Positions 18,240 to 25,932 of a stretch of 64,000 nucleotides of DNA are shown here, piece after piece; positions within the stretch are counted from its first letter, which is position 1, and every line of letters begins with the position of its first letter. The stretch covers positions 62,001 to 126,000 of the forward strand of contig JAZRVT010000031.1 of assembly GCA_045599325.1 (NCBI GenBank), given 5' to 3'. The notes under the pieces are model-generated. The model had not been told where the DNA came from and searched no databases. It worked only from the letters and a program-made list of their open reading frames with translations. The stretch is from Cacconaster sp045599325. Lineage in GTDB: Bacteria; Bacteroidota; Bacteroidia; Bacteroidales; UBA932. The translations under genes and the position numbers were made by a program.

Positions 18240-18923
18240 CTATTCCTGGAAGAAAAGTTTTGAAAGTGTCATCGGGTCGATATACTTGCCGTCTTTGTAG
18301 ACTCTCATATTGCCGGATGCGATCTCGTCGATGAGCATCACGTTGCCCTGAGGGTCGTAGCCGAATTCGAATTTGATGTCGTAGAGGACCATCCCCTTCT
18401 CCTTGAGGTCGTCAGCGACGATCTGCGTGATCTGACGGGTCTGCTCCTTGATGGCGTCATACTGTTCGCCGGTCATTATTCCGAGAGCCACGAGTGCGTC
18501 CTTGGTTACGAGAGGGTCGCCCTTTTCGTCGTTCTTGAATGTAGTCTCGACATAGGCAGGGAGGTCTGCGCCTGATTCGATGTATTCACCGTAGCGGCGG
18601 ATGAAGCTTCCGACTGCCTTGTGACGGCAGATGACTTCAAGTCCGTGGCCGAACACCTTTGCAGGAAGCACTTCCATTGTGGTGTTTGCAAGGTCAGCGC
18701 TGACGTAGTGGGTCCTGATGCCTGCTGCTTTGATTTTCTCAAAGAAATAGATGGACATCCTGAGGTTCACGTCACCTACGCCTTCAATGGTGAGGCCGAT
18801 TGAATTTTCACCCGGATCGAACACGCCGTCCTTGCCGGTGCAGTCGTCCTTGAATTTCAGAAGATAGTTTCCGTTCTCAAGTGCATAGACGTTCTTGGTC
18901 TTGCCAGTATAAACCAGTTTCAT
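18240..18923 (-). CDS. Second PurC-like protein (SAICAR synthetase family), first gene of the purine operon
   Basis: 227 aa, starting MKLVYTGKTKNVYALENG. It clearly belongs to the SAICAR synthetase family. It has the ATP-lobe GKTKNVY start, FIRRYGEYIESG in the place of the VRNRxAG region, and the signature LYDIKFEFG (about 188-196). The second signature, normally DE-x-SPD-x-x-R-x-WD, is replaced here by LIDEIASGNMRVYKDG. It may be an isoenzyme, or it may act on another substrate or serve as a partner of PurE. It is transcribed from a TAAATTTG promoter 23 nt ahead of its ATG, which probably drives all ten genes down to folD. Confidence 0.85.
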   Translation of the reverse strand: MKLVYTGKTKNVYALENGNYLLKFKDDCTGKDGVFDPGENSIGLTIEGVGDVNLRMSIYFFEKIKAAGIRTHYVSADLANTTMEVLPAKVFGHGLEVICRHKAVGSFIRRYGEYIESGADLPAYVETTFKNDEKGDPLVTKDALVALGIMTGEQYDAIKEQTRQITQIVADDLKEKGMVLYDIKFEFGYDPQGNVMLIDEIASGNMRVYKDGKYIDPMTLSKLFFQE

Positions 18924-18946
18924 AGGGATAGAGAGTTATTAACACG

Positions 18947-18954
18947 CAAATTTA
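18947..18954 (-). promoter_or_regulatory. Promoter -7 box (TAAATTTG) of the ten-gene purine operon
   Basis: The minus strand reads TAAATTTG. About 20 nt further upstream lies TTTCG, a weak -33 match. The leader would be short (roughly 15-20 nt), leaving no room for a riboswitch after this start site. Confidence 0.65.
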
Positions 18955-18991
18955 CTGCTTTTGGGCCACACCGCGAAACGAAACATCCATA

Positions 18992-19028
18992 AGTTATCTA
19001 CCGATTTCGGTTAAAGGTGTTGATAACT
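18992..19028. promoter_or_regulatory. Inverted AGTTATC / GATAACT pair upstream of the purine operon
   Basis: Two 7-nt arms (18992-18998 and 19022-19028) lie 23 nt apart, just upstream of the purine promoter. Each arm extends into a sequence close to a DnaA box (TGTTGATAA on the plus strand, GGTAGATAA on the minus strand). It could be an operator for an unknown regulator; this is inference. Confidence 0.3.
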
Positions 19029-19228
19029 GCCGTCTCCGGCGGCAGCGGCACTTGTCTGTGGCGCTCCGATGTATGAGTTACTGGGGCTCCGCCCCAAACC
19101 CCGCAGCTCCCGGCCTTGACGTATTTGCTGCGCAAACACACGGCCTCCGCGGGCCGTCTGATGACGGCCTGTCAGGTGCGTTAGCAAAGGTCTGCTGCTG
19201 TGTGTGAGGCCGTTTGCACTATTTTTTC

Positions 19229-19236
19229 TACATTTG
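19229..19236 (+). promoter_or_regulatory. -7 box (TACATTTG) 5 nt from the DUF2207 start codon
   Basis: TACATTTG, then 5 nt (CGGAT), then ATG at 19242. This spacing predicts a very short or absent 5' leader. TTTG at 19213-19216 is too close to be a normal -33 element. Confidence 0.5.
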
Positions 19237-19241
19237 CGGAT

Positions 19242-21050
19242 ATGAAGAGGCCGGTTTTTATATTTGCACTATGTTTTGCGTTTCTGCCGATATCTGCGCA
19301 GAACAGCATTCAGAATAATATCAACAGTGTCACAATCGATGTTGTCCTTGACAGTCTCGGCGGTGCAGACATCACTGAGATTTGGGATGTCGAGATCAAT
19401 ATGGAGAGCAATACGGAGTGGTATCTGGCAAAGTACAGCCTTGGGCCGGGCAGAGTAAGCGGCCTGCAGGTCTGCGACACTCTCACCTGTGAAGTGTTCC
19501 AGCGGGAAGAAATCTGGAACACGGGATTGACCAGAGCGCAGAAGAAGGGGAAATGCGGAATCGTGGACAATGTAAGCGACGGATATGAACTGTGCTGGGG
19601 TGTTGGGGAAAACGGGAGACACGTATGGATGGTCAGGTACCGTTTCGACAATCTGATGACCTCATTCACAGACAGCTGCGCTTTCAACCATATGTTCCTT
19701 TCGGACGGTTTCAACCCCGCCCCTGACACTGCAAGCGTCACCATCCGCTACCCGGGCAGGAATCTTTCTGACGATGTGGCATCTGTCTGGGCGTTCCTCT
19801 TCGACGGAGTCATAGGATACAACCCGTCAGACAGCACAATCTGCGCCCGCACAAACCAGAAGATGGGCCCTGGAGACGGAATAGTCATAATGGCGGCATT
19901 CGACAGTTCTCTCTTCAGCCCGGGCGTAAAGTCGGAAGAGAGCTTCGCTGCAATGAAGGAGCGGGCGCTCGAGGGCAGCAGCTACACCCCTGATCCCGTT
20001 TACACCTCTGAGACGACCTGGTGGGAGAAGACACTCACAATCATAGGTTTGATTCTTGTCATCATTTTTGCCATCCTGCTGTATTATGCCGGCCCGATGC
20101 TGCTGTCCGTGGGGGCGGTTTACATATTCGGGACGATAGTGCCGTTCCTTTGGGGCATTGTCAGCCTGTACCCTCTGCGAATGTACCTGCGCAGGAAGAA
20201 GTGTTTCAAGGACGGGTCACAGTGGTACAGAGAAATCCCCGATGCAAACTGCCTCAAGAACGTTCCTTTCATAATGAGCCGCTTCAGCTACAACATCCTC
20301 TCTGAACCTGAGGGGTGGGACAACCAGCTTACCGCTGCATACATTATGAAACTGTTCTTCGAGGGAGGCCTCACCCTCCACAGAGAGATTGACAAATCCG
20401 GCAGACAAAAGTCATATCTCAGAATAACCGACCACTGGGACGGCCCTTCCGACGAGTGCGGGGAAAACGACGCCGAATCCATCAGCCAGCTGTACAAAAT
20501 ACTCAGGTATGCCTCAGGCGATGACCTTGTCCTTCAGGACGGCGAGCTCAGCCGCTGGAAGAAGAATTCCGGCCAGGCTTCAATCAGGGCCTTCTACAAG
20601 TTGAGGAACAGGTCAGAGATGACATACGACGAGGAAGAGGGCCGTCAGACGCTTGGCCTGTACAACTATCTGAAGGACTTCTCGCTCCTCAGTGAGAGAG
20701 GTGTTCAGGAGGTCGCCCTCTGGAACGATTATCTGGTCTACGCGACTGTGTTCGGAATAGGTGACAAGGTGATGAAGCAGATGAAGGAGATATCGCCGGA
20801 ATATTTCGAGCTCTCCCAGGTCAGGGAATTCGTCGGCGTTGACGGAAGAATGTTGTTTTCTGTCAATTCGCTGTACAACCTGGCTTCAGATGTCCGCGCT
20901 TCTTATGCAGGGACCACAGGCAGCAGCAGTCCGGGAAGCGGATGGAATTCTTTCGGCGGGCATACTTCAAGCTACAGCGGTGGCGGCGGCTTCTCTTCCC
21001 GCAGTGGCGGCGGCGGACACACCGGAGGCGGTGGAGGCGGCGGCCGGTAG
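19242..21050 (+). CDS. DUF2207-family membrane protein with glycine-rich tail
   Basis: 602 aa from the ATG at 19242, chosen because it starts a signal peptide (about residues 1-19, ending PISAQ). An extracytoplasmic beta-rich domain (about 20-245) matches the DUF2207/YciQ type. Two close membrane segments follow (about 260-285 and 290-320), then a cytoplasmic domain (about 330-540). The tail from about 550 is rich in Gly and Ser and ends in runs of glycine. The family is widespread, but its biochemical role is not established. The gene stands alone, divergent from the purine operon and convergent with the NlpC/P60 gene, 24 nt apart. Confidence 0.8.
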   Translation: MKRPVFIFALCFAFLPISAQNSIQNNINSVTIDVVLDSLGGADITEIWDVEINMESNTEWYLAKYSLGPGRVSGLQVCDTLTCEVFQREEIWNTGLTRAQKKGKCGIVDNVSDGYELCWGVGENGRHVWMVRYRFDNLMTSFTDSCAFNHMFLSDGFNPAPDTASVTIRYPGRNLSDDVASVWAFLFDGVIGYNPSDSTICARTNQKMGPGDGIVIMAAFDSSLFSPGVKSEESFAAMKERALEGSSYTPDPVYTSETTWWEKTLTIIGLILVIIFAILLYYAGPMLLSVGAVYIFGTIVPFLWGIVSLYPLRMYLRRKKCFKDGSQWYREIPDANCLKNVPFIMSRFSYNILSEPEGWDNQLTAAYIMKLFFEGGLTLHREIDKSGRQKSYLRITDHWDGPSDECGENDAESISQLYKILRYASGDDLVLQDGELSRWKKNSGQASIRAFYKLRNRSEMTYDEEEGRQTLGLYNYLKDFSLLSERGVQEVALWNDYLVYATVFGIGDKVMKQMKEISPEYFELSQVREFVGVDGRMLFSVNSLYNLASDVRASYAGTTGSSSPGSGWNSFGGHTSSYSGGGGFSSRSGGGGHTGGGGGGGR

Positions 21051-21074
21051 CAGCAGCAGAAATGGGCTGCGGGA

Positions 21075-21983
21075 TTATTTGACGCGGAGGCGGCGGCCGA
21101 TCTTGAGGACGGTCTTGGCGGTGATGTTGTTCAGTTCGCAGAGACGGCGGACTGTGGTGTGGTTGCGCGAAGCGATCTTCGATAGACTGTCTCCCTTTCG
21201 GACAACATAGTAGACTGCGGAGTCAGCGGCGGCCTGGCCCTGGTTTAGCCCGGTGCCGGTGCTGTCCACCTGCGGAATCATCGGGATGGCAGCAGGGCCA
21301 CCCTGGACCACAGCAGCAACGGCAGCCACTCCGGCAGCACTGTCAACTGAGGCGGCGGCAAGAAGCGAATCCTTCAGCGCCAGAAGGATCCCAGCTGCAT
21401 CTTTGTCCGCTCCGTTGAAATCCGGGAGCACACGCCGCGCGCCTTTGAAACGCTTCACATAGTAAGAATCAGAGAGTTTCGTGATCTTCACCCCGCCGTG
21501 CGCAGCGTGGATGAAAGTGAAGTCCCGCTTCGTGCTGTCCAGCTCGATGAAAATGCCCGCGTGGCCGACGATCGCCGGTGCGCCGCGCGACCCGAAGATC
21601 ACCAGGTCGCCCTTCTGCAGCGCAGTCAAGTCACCCTCCACTGCCCTGCCGTCGTGCGACTGAGCTATGGACGAGCGGCTGAGGTCAATGCCGAAGCGGC
21701 GGAACACATAGCCTGTGAAGCCGGTGCAGTCAAAGGACTTTGGACCGTTGGCCCCATACACATATGGCGTCCCCAGGAACTGCATCGCAAAGTCGATGAT
21801 GCTGTCGGCGACCATCGCCGCCTCAAGTTCCGGAGTGGTGACCCTCCTCAGGCCCCGGCCTATCGAGTCGGGGCCCTGCCTGAGGGTGGCGATCACCTGC
21901 CTCTCCACATTATTCGCCAACGTGTCCTGTGGCGACAGGCACGTCAGCGAAATCAATGCGGATAAAATGATTGTGTAAAACAA
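21075..21983 (-). CDS. Secreted NlpC/P60 peptidase with C-terminal LysM domain
   Basis: 302 aa. A signal peptide (about 1-23) precedes the NlpC/P60 domain at about 58-190, with the catalytic triad positions Cys86 (FDCTGF), His141 (VGHAGIF) and His159. An Ala-rich linker leads to a LysM domain (258-302: YYVVRKGDSLSKIASRN...) that binds peptidoglycan glycan. These enzymes cut peptide stems of the cell wall. The only start that keeps the signal peptide is a TTG at 21981-21983; an in-frame stop lies six codons upstream and no ATG is near. It is third in an operon after the LytTR regulator and the beta-propeller gene (11-nt gap). Confidence 0.9.
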   Translation of the reverse strand: MFYTIILSALISLTCLSPQDTLANNVERQVIATLRQGPDSIGRGLRRVTTPELEAAMVADSIIDFAMQFLGTPYVYGANGPKSFDCTGFTGYVFRRFGIDLSRSSIAQSHDGRAVEGDLTALQKGDLVIFGSRGAPAIVGHAGIFIELDSTKRDFTFIHAAHGGVKITKLSDSYYVKRFKGARRVLPDFNGADKDAAGILLALKDSLLAAASVDSAAGVAAVAAVVQGGPAAIPMIPQVDSTGTGLNQGQAAADSAVYYVVRKGDSLSKIASRNHTTVRRLCELNNITAKTVLKIGRRLRVK

Positions 21984-21994
21984 AATGTGTGGTG

Positions 21995-23293
21995 TCAGTC
22001 AGTGTATTCAACTTCAAATATGTCAACGGCATTCCCGCCGCCTAGGGAAGGCTTCGCCTGGCTCGTCATAAGTATCAGGGTTCCGTCTTCCGAAATGTCA
22101 AGCCCCACGGGGAACGGGTCTGCGGGGACAGTTCCCGCGAGCGTCATCGTGGTGGCGTCAACGATTGCAAGACACCTGCCGGAATTGCAGGCCGCAAACG
22201 CATATCTGCCGTCAGGCGAAAGGACCAGGGTGCGGGCGCCGGCAGGCACCTTGCAGTTCTCCCATCCGTTCACCTGCAGAGTCTTGCCAAGCGGCATCTC
22301 AGGTATCGCTTCAAGAATATCCTCCAGTTTGATGCGCTGTATGTATCCCTTGTTGCAGATGCTGATGTACAGGTAGCCGCCCTTGATGACAAGGTGGCGG
22401 AGGTTGGTCATCATTCCCGTCAGGCGGCCGAGATAAGTGCCCGTTTCTGTGTCGATCACGGCGATTCCGCCGGAGCCGCCCATGCAGCCGACCAGCAGAT
22501 AGCGGTTGTCCGGGGTGAAGACTGTGCCGCGGAGGCAGTATCCGCTGCCCACGTCGCGGTTGACGCTGGTGCTCAGGCTGTAGTTGAGCTTGAGCTTGTA
22601 ATCCACTGTGAGGCAGCACTTGTAGTGCCATTCCACAGGGTCGTCCGAAGAGATGTCCATCACGCCGACGGTGTTATCCCCCCAATGGGTGATGGCGACA
22701 AAGCGGCCGTCGTCGGAGGTGGCGATCATCTTCGGCAGCGGTCCGGTCTCGAAGAGGCGGATTATGGAATCGCGCTCAGTGTCGATCACCGCTACAGCGG
22801 ACGGGTCCTGCGCGTTGATGTCATAGCTTCTGCGGTAATACGGCACCCAGAGATAGCGTCCCCCGTGCGAGAAGGTGCTCTCCACGGGTTTCCCCTTGAA
22901 AGTGTTCAGGTTGCGGGAATAGTGCGTGAACTCGTAGAGGCCACTTTCCGGAGCCCAGAGCAGGCTGTCGGAATCGTCGAAGGAGTGGCTGATGACCCTG
23001 AGCTTGCAGCCGCTCGCGAAATCATATACAACCGTGCTGCAACCCTCCAGGGAATTGACATAGTATTTCTTCCCTGAAGGATGGATGTTGACAGACTTTG
23101 GCGAGAAGATGTCAGCATCTCTTGTTGCAGCATCGCCGCCTGCATAGTTCTGCTTGCGCGCGGCGAACCTTACTGTGATCTTCTTGTCGCTGAAAGACAC
23201 GCCTTCCTTGGGATGGAACGGTCTGTTCTGTCCCGCGAGGGTGACGGATGCTGTCAGAAGCAGGATCGCAGTAAAGTACTTGGCTATATGCAT
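21995..23293 (-). CDS. Secreted beta-propeller (YVTN-like) protein
   Basis: 432 aa with a signal peptide (about 1-21). The mature protein has repeated blade-like segments: VNIHPSGKKYYVNS, SHGGRYLWVPYY, ATSDDGRFVAITHWGDNTVGVMD, FTPDNRYLLVGCMGGSGGIAVID, LSPDGRYAFAACNSGRCLAIVD and ISEDGTLILMTSQ. The pattern of [ST]-x-D-G-R-[YF] followed by a hydrophobic strand fits a six- or seven-bladed YVTN-type propeller. Such proteins mostly serve as binding or scaffold modules; the ligand is unknown. It lies between the LytTR gene (14-nt gap) and the NlpC/P60 gene (11-nt gap), which suggests a cell-envelope task under LytTR control. Confidence 0.8.
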   Translation of the reverse strand: MHIAKYFTAILLLTASVTLAGQNRPFHPKEGVSFSDKKITVRFAARKQNYAGGDAATRDADIFSPKSVNIHPSGKKYYVNSLEGCSTVVYDFASGCKLRVISHSFDDSDSLLWAPESGLYEFTHYSRNLNTFKGKPVESTFSHGGRYLWVPYYRRSYDINAQDPSAVAVIDTERDSIIRLFETGPLPKMIATSDDGRFVAITHWGDNTVGVMDISSDDPVEWHYKCCLTVDYKLKLNYSLSTSVNRDVGSGYCLRGTVFTPDNRYLLVGCMGGSGGIAVIDTETGTYLGRLTGMMTNLRHLVIKGGYLYISICNKGYIQRIKLEDILEAIPEMPLGKTLQVNGWENCKVPAGARTLVLSPDGRYAFAACNSGRCLAIVDATTMTLAGTVPADPFPVGLDISEDGTLILMTSQAKPSLGGGNAVDIFEVEYTD

Positions 23294-23307
23294 TGTGATG
23301 TGCTTTT

Positions 23308-24114
23308 CTAAAGTAAAGATGTAACTACTTCGTAGTATTTCTTGGAAACCGGGATGCTCTCCTTCGCACCTGAATCGAGTTCGGCGAAGAAGAGACCGTT
23401 CTTCTCACGGCGAAGCAGGGTGATGTGCGAAGGATTGACACAGAATGACCTGTGAGTCCGAGCGAAACCGCTTCTGCCGAGGAGCTCTTCGATGCTTTTC
23501 ATTGTGTTGCGAAGCTGGTACTGCTTGATTATGCCGTTTTCAACATAATGTATAGTCACATAATTCTCCTTCGACTCCACATAGAGAATCGAGGAGACTG
23601 TAGTGATGAACTTCAGCATATGGCGGGAATCGTAAAACCGGATTCTGGCGCTCTCATCCACCTCACGCGGTTCTTCAGCTGCCGCAAGATAATACATCAA
23701 TGAGATAATTATATACGGATAGACAAGAATCGAGTAGAAATGCCAGAGCGCGCTTATCAGGACATCGAAATAGACCTTCCCGGAGGTGTCCATCAGGGTG
23801 AGGTAGATGGCTGCGAAGACGGCCATCAGCGCAACTTCAGCGATACACCACATAACATACTTGAAGGTGGTCATCGACAGGCGCTTGCGAAGCAGATACA
23901 ACAGAGTTCGGGTGAGGACGGCGGTGACAAGGATGATCGCGCTCACAACGGGAAGGTTAAGATTGAGCGCAGAGGCGGAACGGCCGGATTGCAGAAGGGC
24001 GACCATCGACCCGGAATCATAGAGCAGCACCCAGACAAAGAAGAAGAGCGGGAGCGCCAGGAAGAAAACCACCTGAGCCCTGTACTTGAGGAGGATGTCT
24101 GGAAACTTATTCAC
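23308..24114 (-). CDS. Membrane-anchored LytTR-type DNA-binding regulator
   Basis: 268 aa. Four hydrophobic segments lie at about 14-33, 50-70, 85-107 and 118-145. A LytTR DNA-binding domain follows at about 165-265 (ILYVESKENYVTIHYVENG, FARTHRSFCVNPSHI, and a C-terminal IPVSKKYYEVV). It has no receiver domain, so the membrane part probably senses a signal and the C-terminal part binds DNA. The start is GTG at 24112-24114; an in-frame stop lies three codons upstream. The promoter region holds direct repeats about 21 bp apart, which fits LytTR binding (see 24117-24216). Confidence 0.88.
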   Translation of the reverse strand: MNKFPDILLKYRAQVVFFLALPLFFFVWVLLYDSGSMVALLQSGRSASALNLNLPVVSAIILVTAVLTRTLLYLLRKRLSMTTFKYVMWCIAEVALMAVFAAIYLTLMDTSGKVYFDVLISALWHFYSILVYPYIIISLMYYLAAAEEPREVDESARIRFYDSRHMLKFITTVSSILYVESKENYVTIHYVENGIIKQYQLRNTMKSIEELLGRSGFARTHRSFCVNPSHITLLRREKNGLFFAELDSGAKESIPVSKKYYEVVTSLL

Positions 24115-24116
24115 CC

Positions 24117-24216
24117 AATGTCACTAATTTTGATGTGACAAAGATAATACAAATTTACCAATGTCACAAATTTTTCGGTAATATTTCACAAAATTCAGTC
24201 ATTTGTCACAAATTTC
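24117..24216. promoter_or_regulatory. Cluster of TGTCAC-AAATTT repeats (probable regulator sites) in the LytTR / acyl-CoA ligase divergent region
   Basis: Direct copies on the plus strand are at 24117-24131 (AATGTCACTAATTTT), 24160-24175, 24182-24196 (TTTCAC variant) and 24201-24216. An inverted copy is at 24133-24143. The TGTCAC-type cores begin at 24119, 24162, 24184 and 24204, giving steps of 43, 22 and 20 nt, or about two helical turns (or a multiple). Known LytTR proteins such as AgrA bind 9-bp direct repeats with 12-bp spacers, a 21-bp step. Binding by the adjacent LytTR protein is inferred. Confidence 0.5.
24139..24170 (-). promoter_or_regulatory. Promoter of the LytTR operon (TTTG-N20-TATCTTTG)
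   Basis: On the minus strand, TTTG (24167-24170), 20 nt, then TATCTTTG (24139-24146), a near-perfect Bacteroidetes promoter. The -33 box overlaps one of the TGTCAC repeats and the inverted repeat copy abuts the -7 box, so a bound regulator could control it directly. Confidence 0.7.
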
Positions 24217-24258
24217 AACTATACTCAACCAACATTTCTAAAAAAAAGGGCCTCTACA

Positions 24259-24266
24259 TACCTTTG
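24259..24266 (+). promoter_or_regulatory. -7 box (TACCTTTG) of the acyl-CoA synthetase gene
   Basis: TACCTTTG matches TAnnTTTG. TTTC at 24235-24238 is a weak -33 at 20 nt spacing. The ATG follows 25 nt later. Confidence 0.6.
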
Positions 24267-24291
24267 CAACATCGAAAATTCATCAAACGTA

Positions 24292-25932
24292 ATGGAACAC
24301 TATTTCACTGCCCTGGAAAGACAGTTTTCGAACTGCTGGTACAAAAAAGCGCTCTGCAACTACGAAGGTGAGACCATAACTTTCGAGCAGCTCGCGATAC
24401 ATATAGAAAGATTTCATATCATATTCAGGAATTCAGGCATCAGGAAGGGTGACAGGATTGTGATCTGCGCCCGCAACTCGGCCAGATGGGCCGTTTCATT
24501 CCTCGCCGTCAACACCTACGGTGCAGTTGCTGTCCCCCTACTCGCCGACTTCACCCCGGAGAGCATCACCAACCTTGTCAACCACTGCAAGGGTAAGATT
24601 CTCTTCACCGATCCCGATATCTGGGCGAAGATGGACCAGTCTGCCCTGCCCGACCTCGTAGGAACTGTCTCCTGCAGTGACTTCAGCCTGCTCTACAGCA
24701 CTGACGTAAGCATAAGGAGGGCATTCTGGAACATTGACAGCGACTTCGAGGCGCTCCATCCGCTGACCTTCACCGTGGCGGACGTATGCTATCCGAAGGA
24801 CAACTGGAAGGACCTTGCTGTCATCAACTACACGTCGGGCACTACAAGCGCCCCGAAAGGCGTGATGCTGCGCTATGAATCATTCTGTGCTACAATCGAT
24901 TACGGCACAAGAGGCGTCAAGTGCACCAGCAGCGATTCGGTGGTCTCGATGCTGCCTATGGGCCATATCTACGGCCTGGCTTTCGAATTCCTCTATCCTC
25001 TCTGCAACGGCGCGACCATCTGGTTCCTCGGAAAGACCCCGTCGCCTTCACGCCTTCTCAAGGCTATGAAGGATGTCAGGCCTTATATGGTCTGCACGGT
25101 TCCGCTGGTTATGGAGAAAATCTACCGTTCCTCCATCAAACCTGCACTTGAGCGCAAACCTGTCAACATCCTAAGGCATATACCGATAGTAAGGAAAAGC
25201 GTCTTCAGGAAGGTGCGTGAAAAAGTGATTGAGGCCTTCGGCGGAAATGTGAAGACCTTCATTATGGGCGGCGCCGCGCTCAACCAGGATGTTGAAAGGT
25301 GCTTCCGCCAGATCGGACTTCCGTACACTGTAGGATACGGGATGACCGAGGCAGCGCCTCTCCTCGCCTACGCATCTCCGGAGACCTATGTTCCGGGCTC
25401 CTGCGGCAGGGCGGTTGACTGCGCCACCGTCAGAATCGCCTCCGAGGACCCATACAGCGTTCCCGGCGAGATCCAGGCAAAGGGCACGAACATCTGTATG
25501 GGGTACTTCAACAACGAAGAGGCCACTGCAAACGCATTCACTGAGGACGGATTCCTGCGCACAGGCGACCTCGGGATAATGGACCGCAAGGGAAACATCT
25601 TCATCAAGGGGCGTTCCAAGAGTATGATCCTCGGTTCAAACGGCCAGAACATCTATCCGGAGGAGGTAGAGGCGGTGGTCAACGCTCAGGAATTCGTGAT
25701 AGAATCGCTGCTCGTCAGCCGCGCATCGAAACTCGTCTCGCTCGTATATGTAGATATGGAAGCCATCCGCAGACGCCTCGGCGACGTGCATCTGCAGGAA
25801 ATACTCGACAACATCCGCATAAGGTCTAACAGGATGCTGCCGTCCTACTGCCAGATATCAAAGGTGGAGGCGGTCCTCTTCCCTTTCGAGAAGACTCCGA
25901 AAATGAGCATCAAGCGGTTCCTTTATAAATAA
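24292..25932 (+). CDS. AMP-forming acyl-CoA synthetase (long-chain fatty acid-CoA ligase-like)
   Basis: 546 aa. Activates a carboxylic acid, probably a fatty acid, with ATP to an acyl-adenylate and then a CoA thioester. Core motifs are YTSGTTSAPKG (180-190), the YGMTEAAP motif (about 345-352), RTGDLG (about 423-428) and the C-terminal hinge KGRSKSMIL. The C-terminal catalytic Lys is expected in TPKMSIKRFLYK at the very end. It is shorter than FadD15-type enzymes (about 600 aa). It shares its control region with the divergent LytTR operon. Its 3' end overlaps the next, convergent gene by 10 nt. Confidence 0.9.
   Translation: MEHYFTALERQFSNCWYKKALCNYEGETITFEQLAIHIERFHIIFRNSGIRKGDRIVICARNSARWAVSFLAVNTYGAVAVPLLADFTPESITNLVNHCKGKILFTDPDIWAKMDQSALPDLVGTVSCSDFSLLYSTDVSIRRAFWNIDSDFEALHPLTFTVADVCYPKDNWKDLAVINYTSGTTSAPKGVMLRYESFCATIDYGTRGVKCTSSDSVVSMLPMGHIYGLAFEFLYPLCNGATIWFLGKTPSPSRLLKAMKDVRPYMVCTVPLVMEKIYRSSIKPALERKPVNILRHIPIVRKSVFRKVREKVIEAFGGNVKTFIMGGAALNQDVERCFRQIGLPYTVGYGMTEAAPLLAYASPETYVPGSCGRAVDCATVRIASEDPYSVPGEIQAKGTNICMGYFNNEEATANAFTEDGFLRTGDLGIMDRKGNIFIKGRSKSMILGSNGQNIYPEEVEAVVNAQEFVIESLLVSRASKLVSLVYVDMEAIRRRLGDVHLQEILDNIRIRSNRMLPSYCQISKVEAVLFPFEKTPKMSIKRFLYK

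Larger units (their letters stand above)
18924..19241. other. Intergenic region with hairpins between the purine operon and the DUF2207 gene
   Basis: 318 nt without a gene. It holds divergent promoter boxes at both ends and an inverted pair AGTTATC / GATAACT at 18992-18998 and 19022-19028. It also has a small GC hairpin GGGGC-TCC-GCCCC at 19083-19095 and a perfect 7-bp hairpin GGCCGTC / GACGGCC with a 4-nt loop at 19152-19169. A GGCGGCAGCGGC segment (19030-19041) resembles the start of the 17-bp repeat family. No purine riboswitch core was recognised. Confidence 0.6.

Noticed and set aside
18992..19028. Chromosomal replication origin
   Set aside because: Only two imperfect DnaA-like boxes, no AT-rich unwinding region and no dnaA, dnaN or gidA nearby.
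18924..19241. Purine riboswitch upstream of the purine operon
   Set aside because: No conserved riboswitch core was recognised, and the predicted leader after the -7 box is only about 20 nt.
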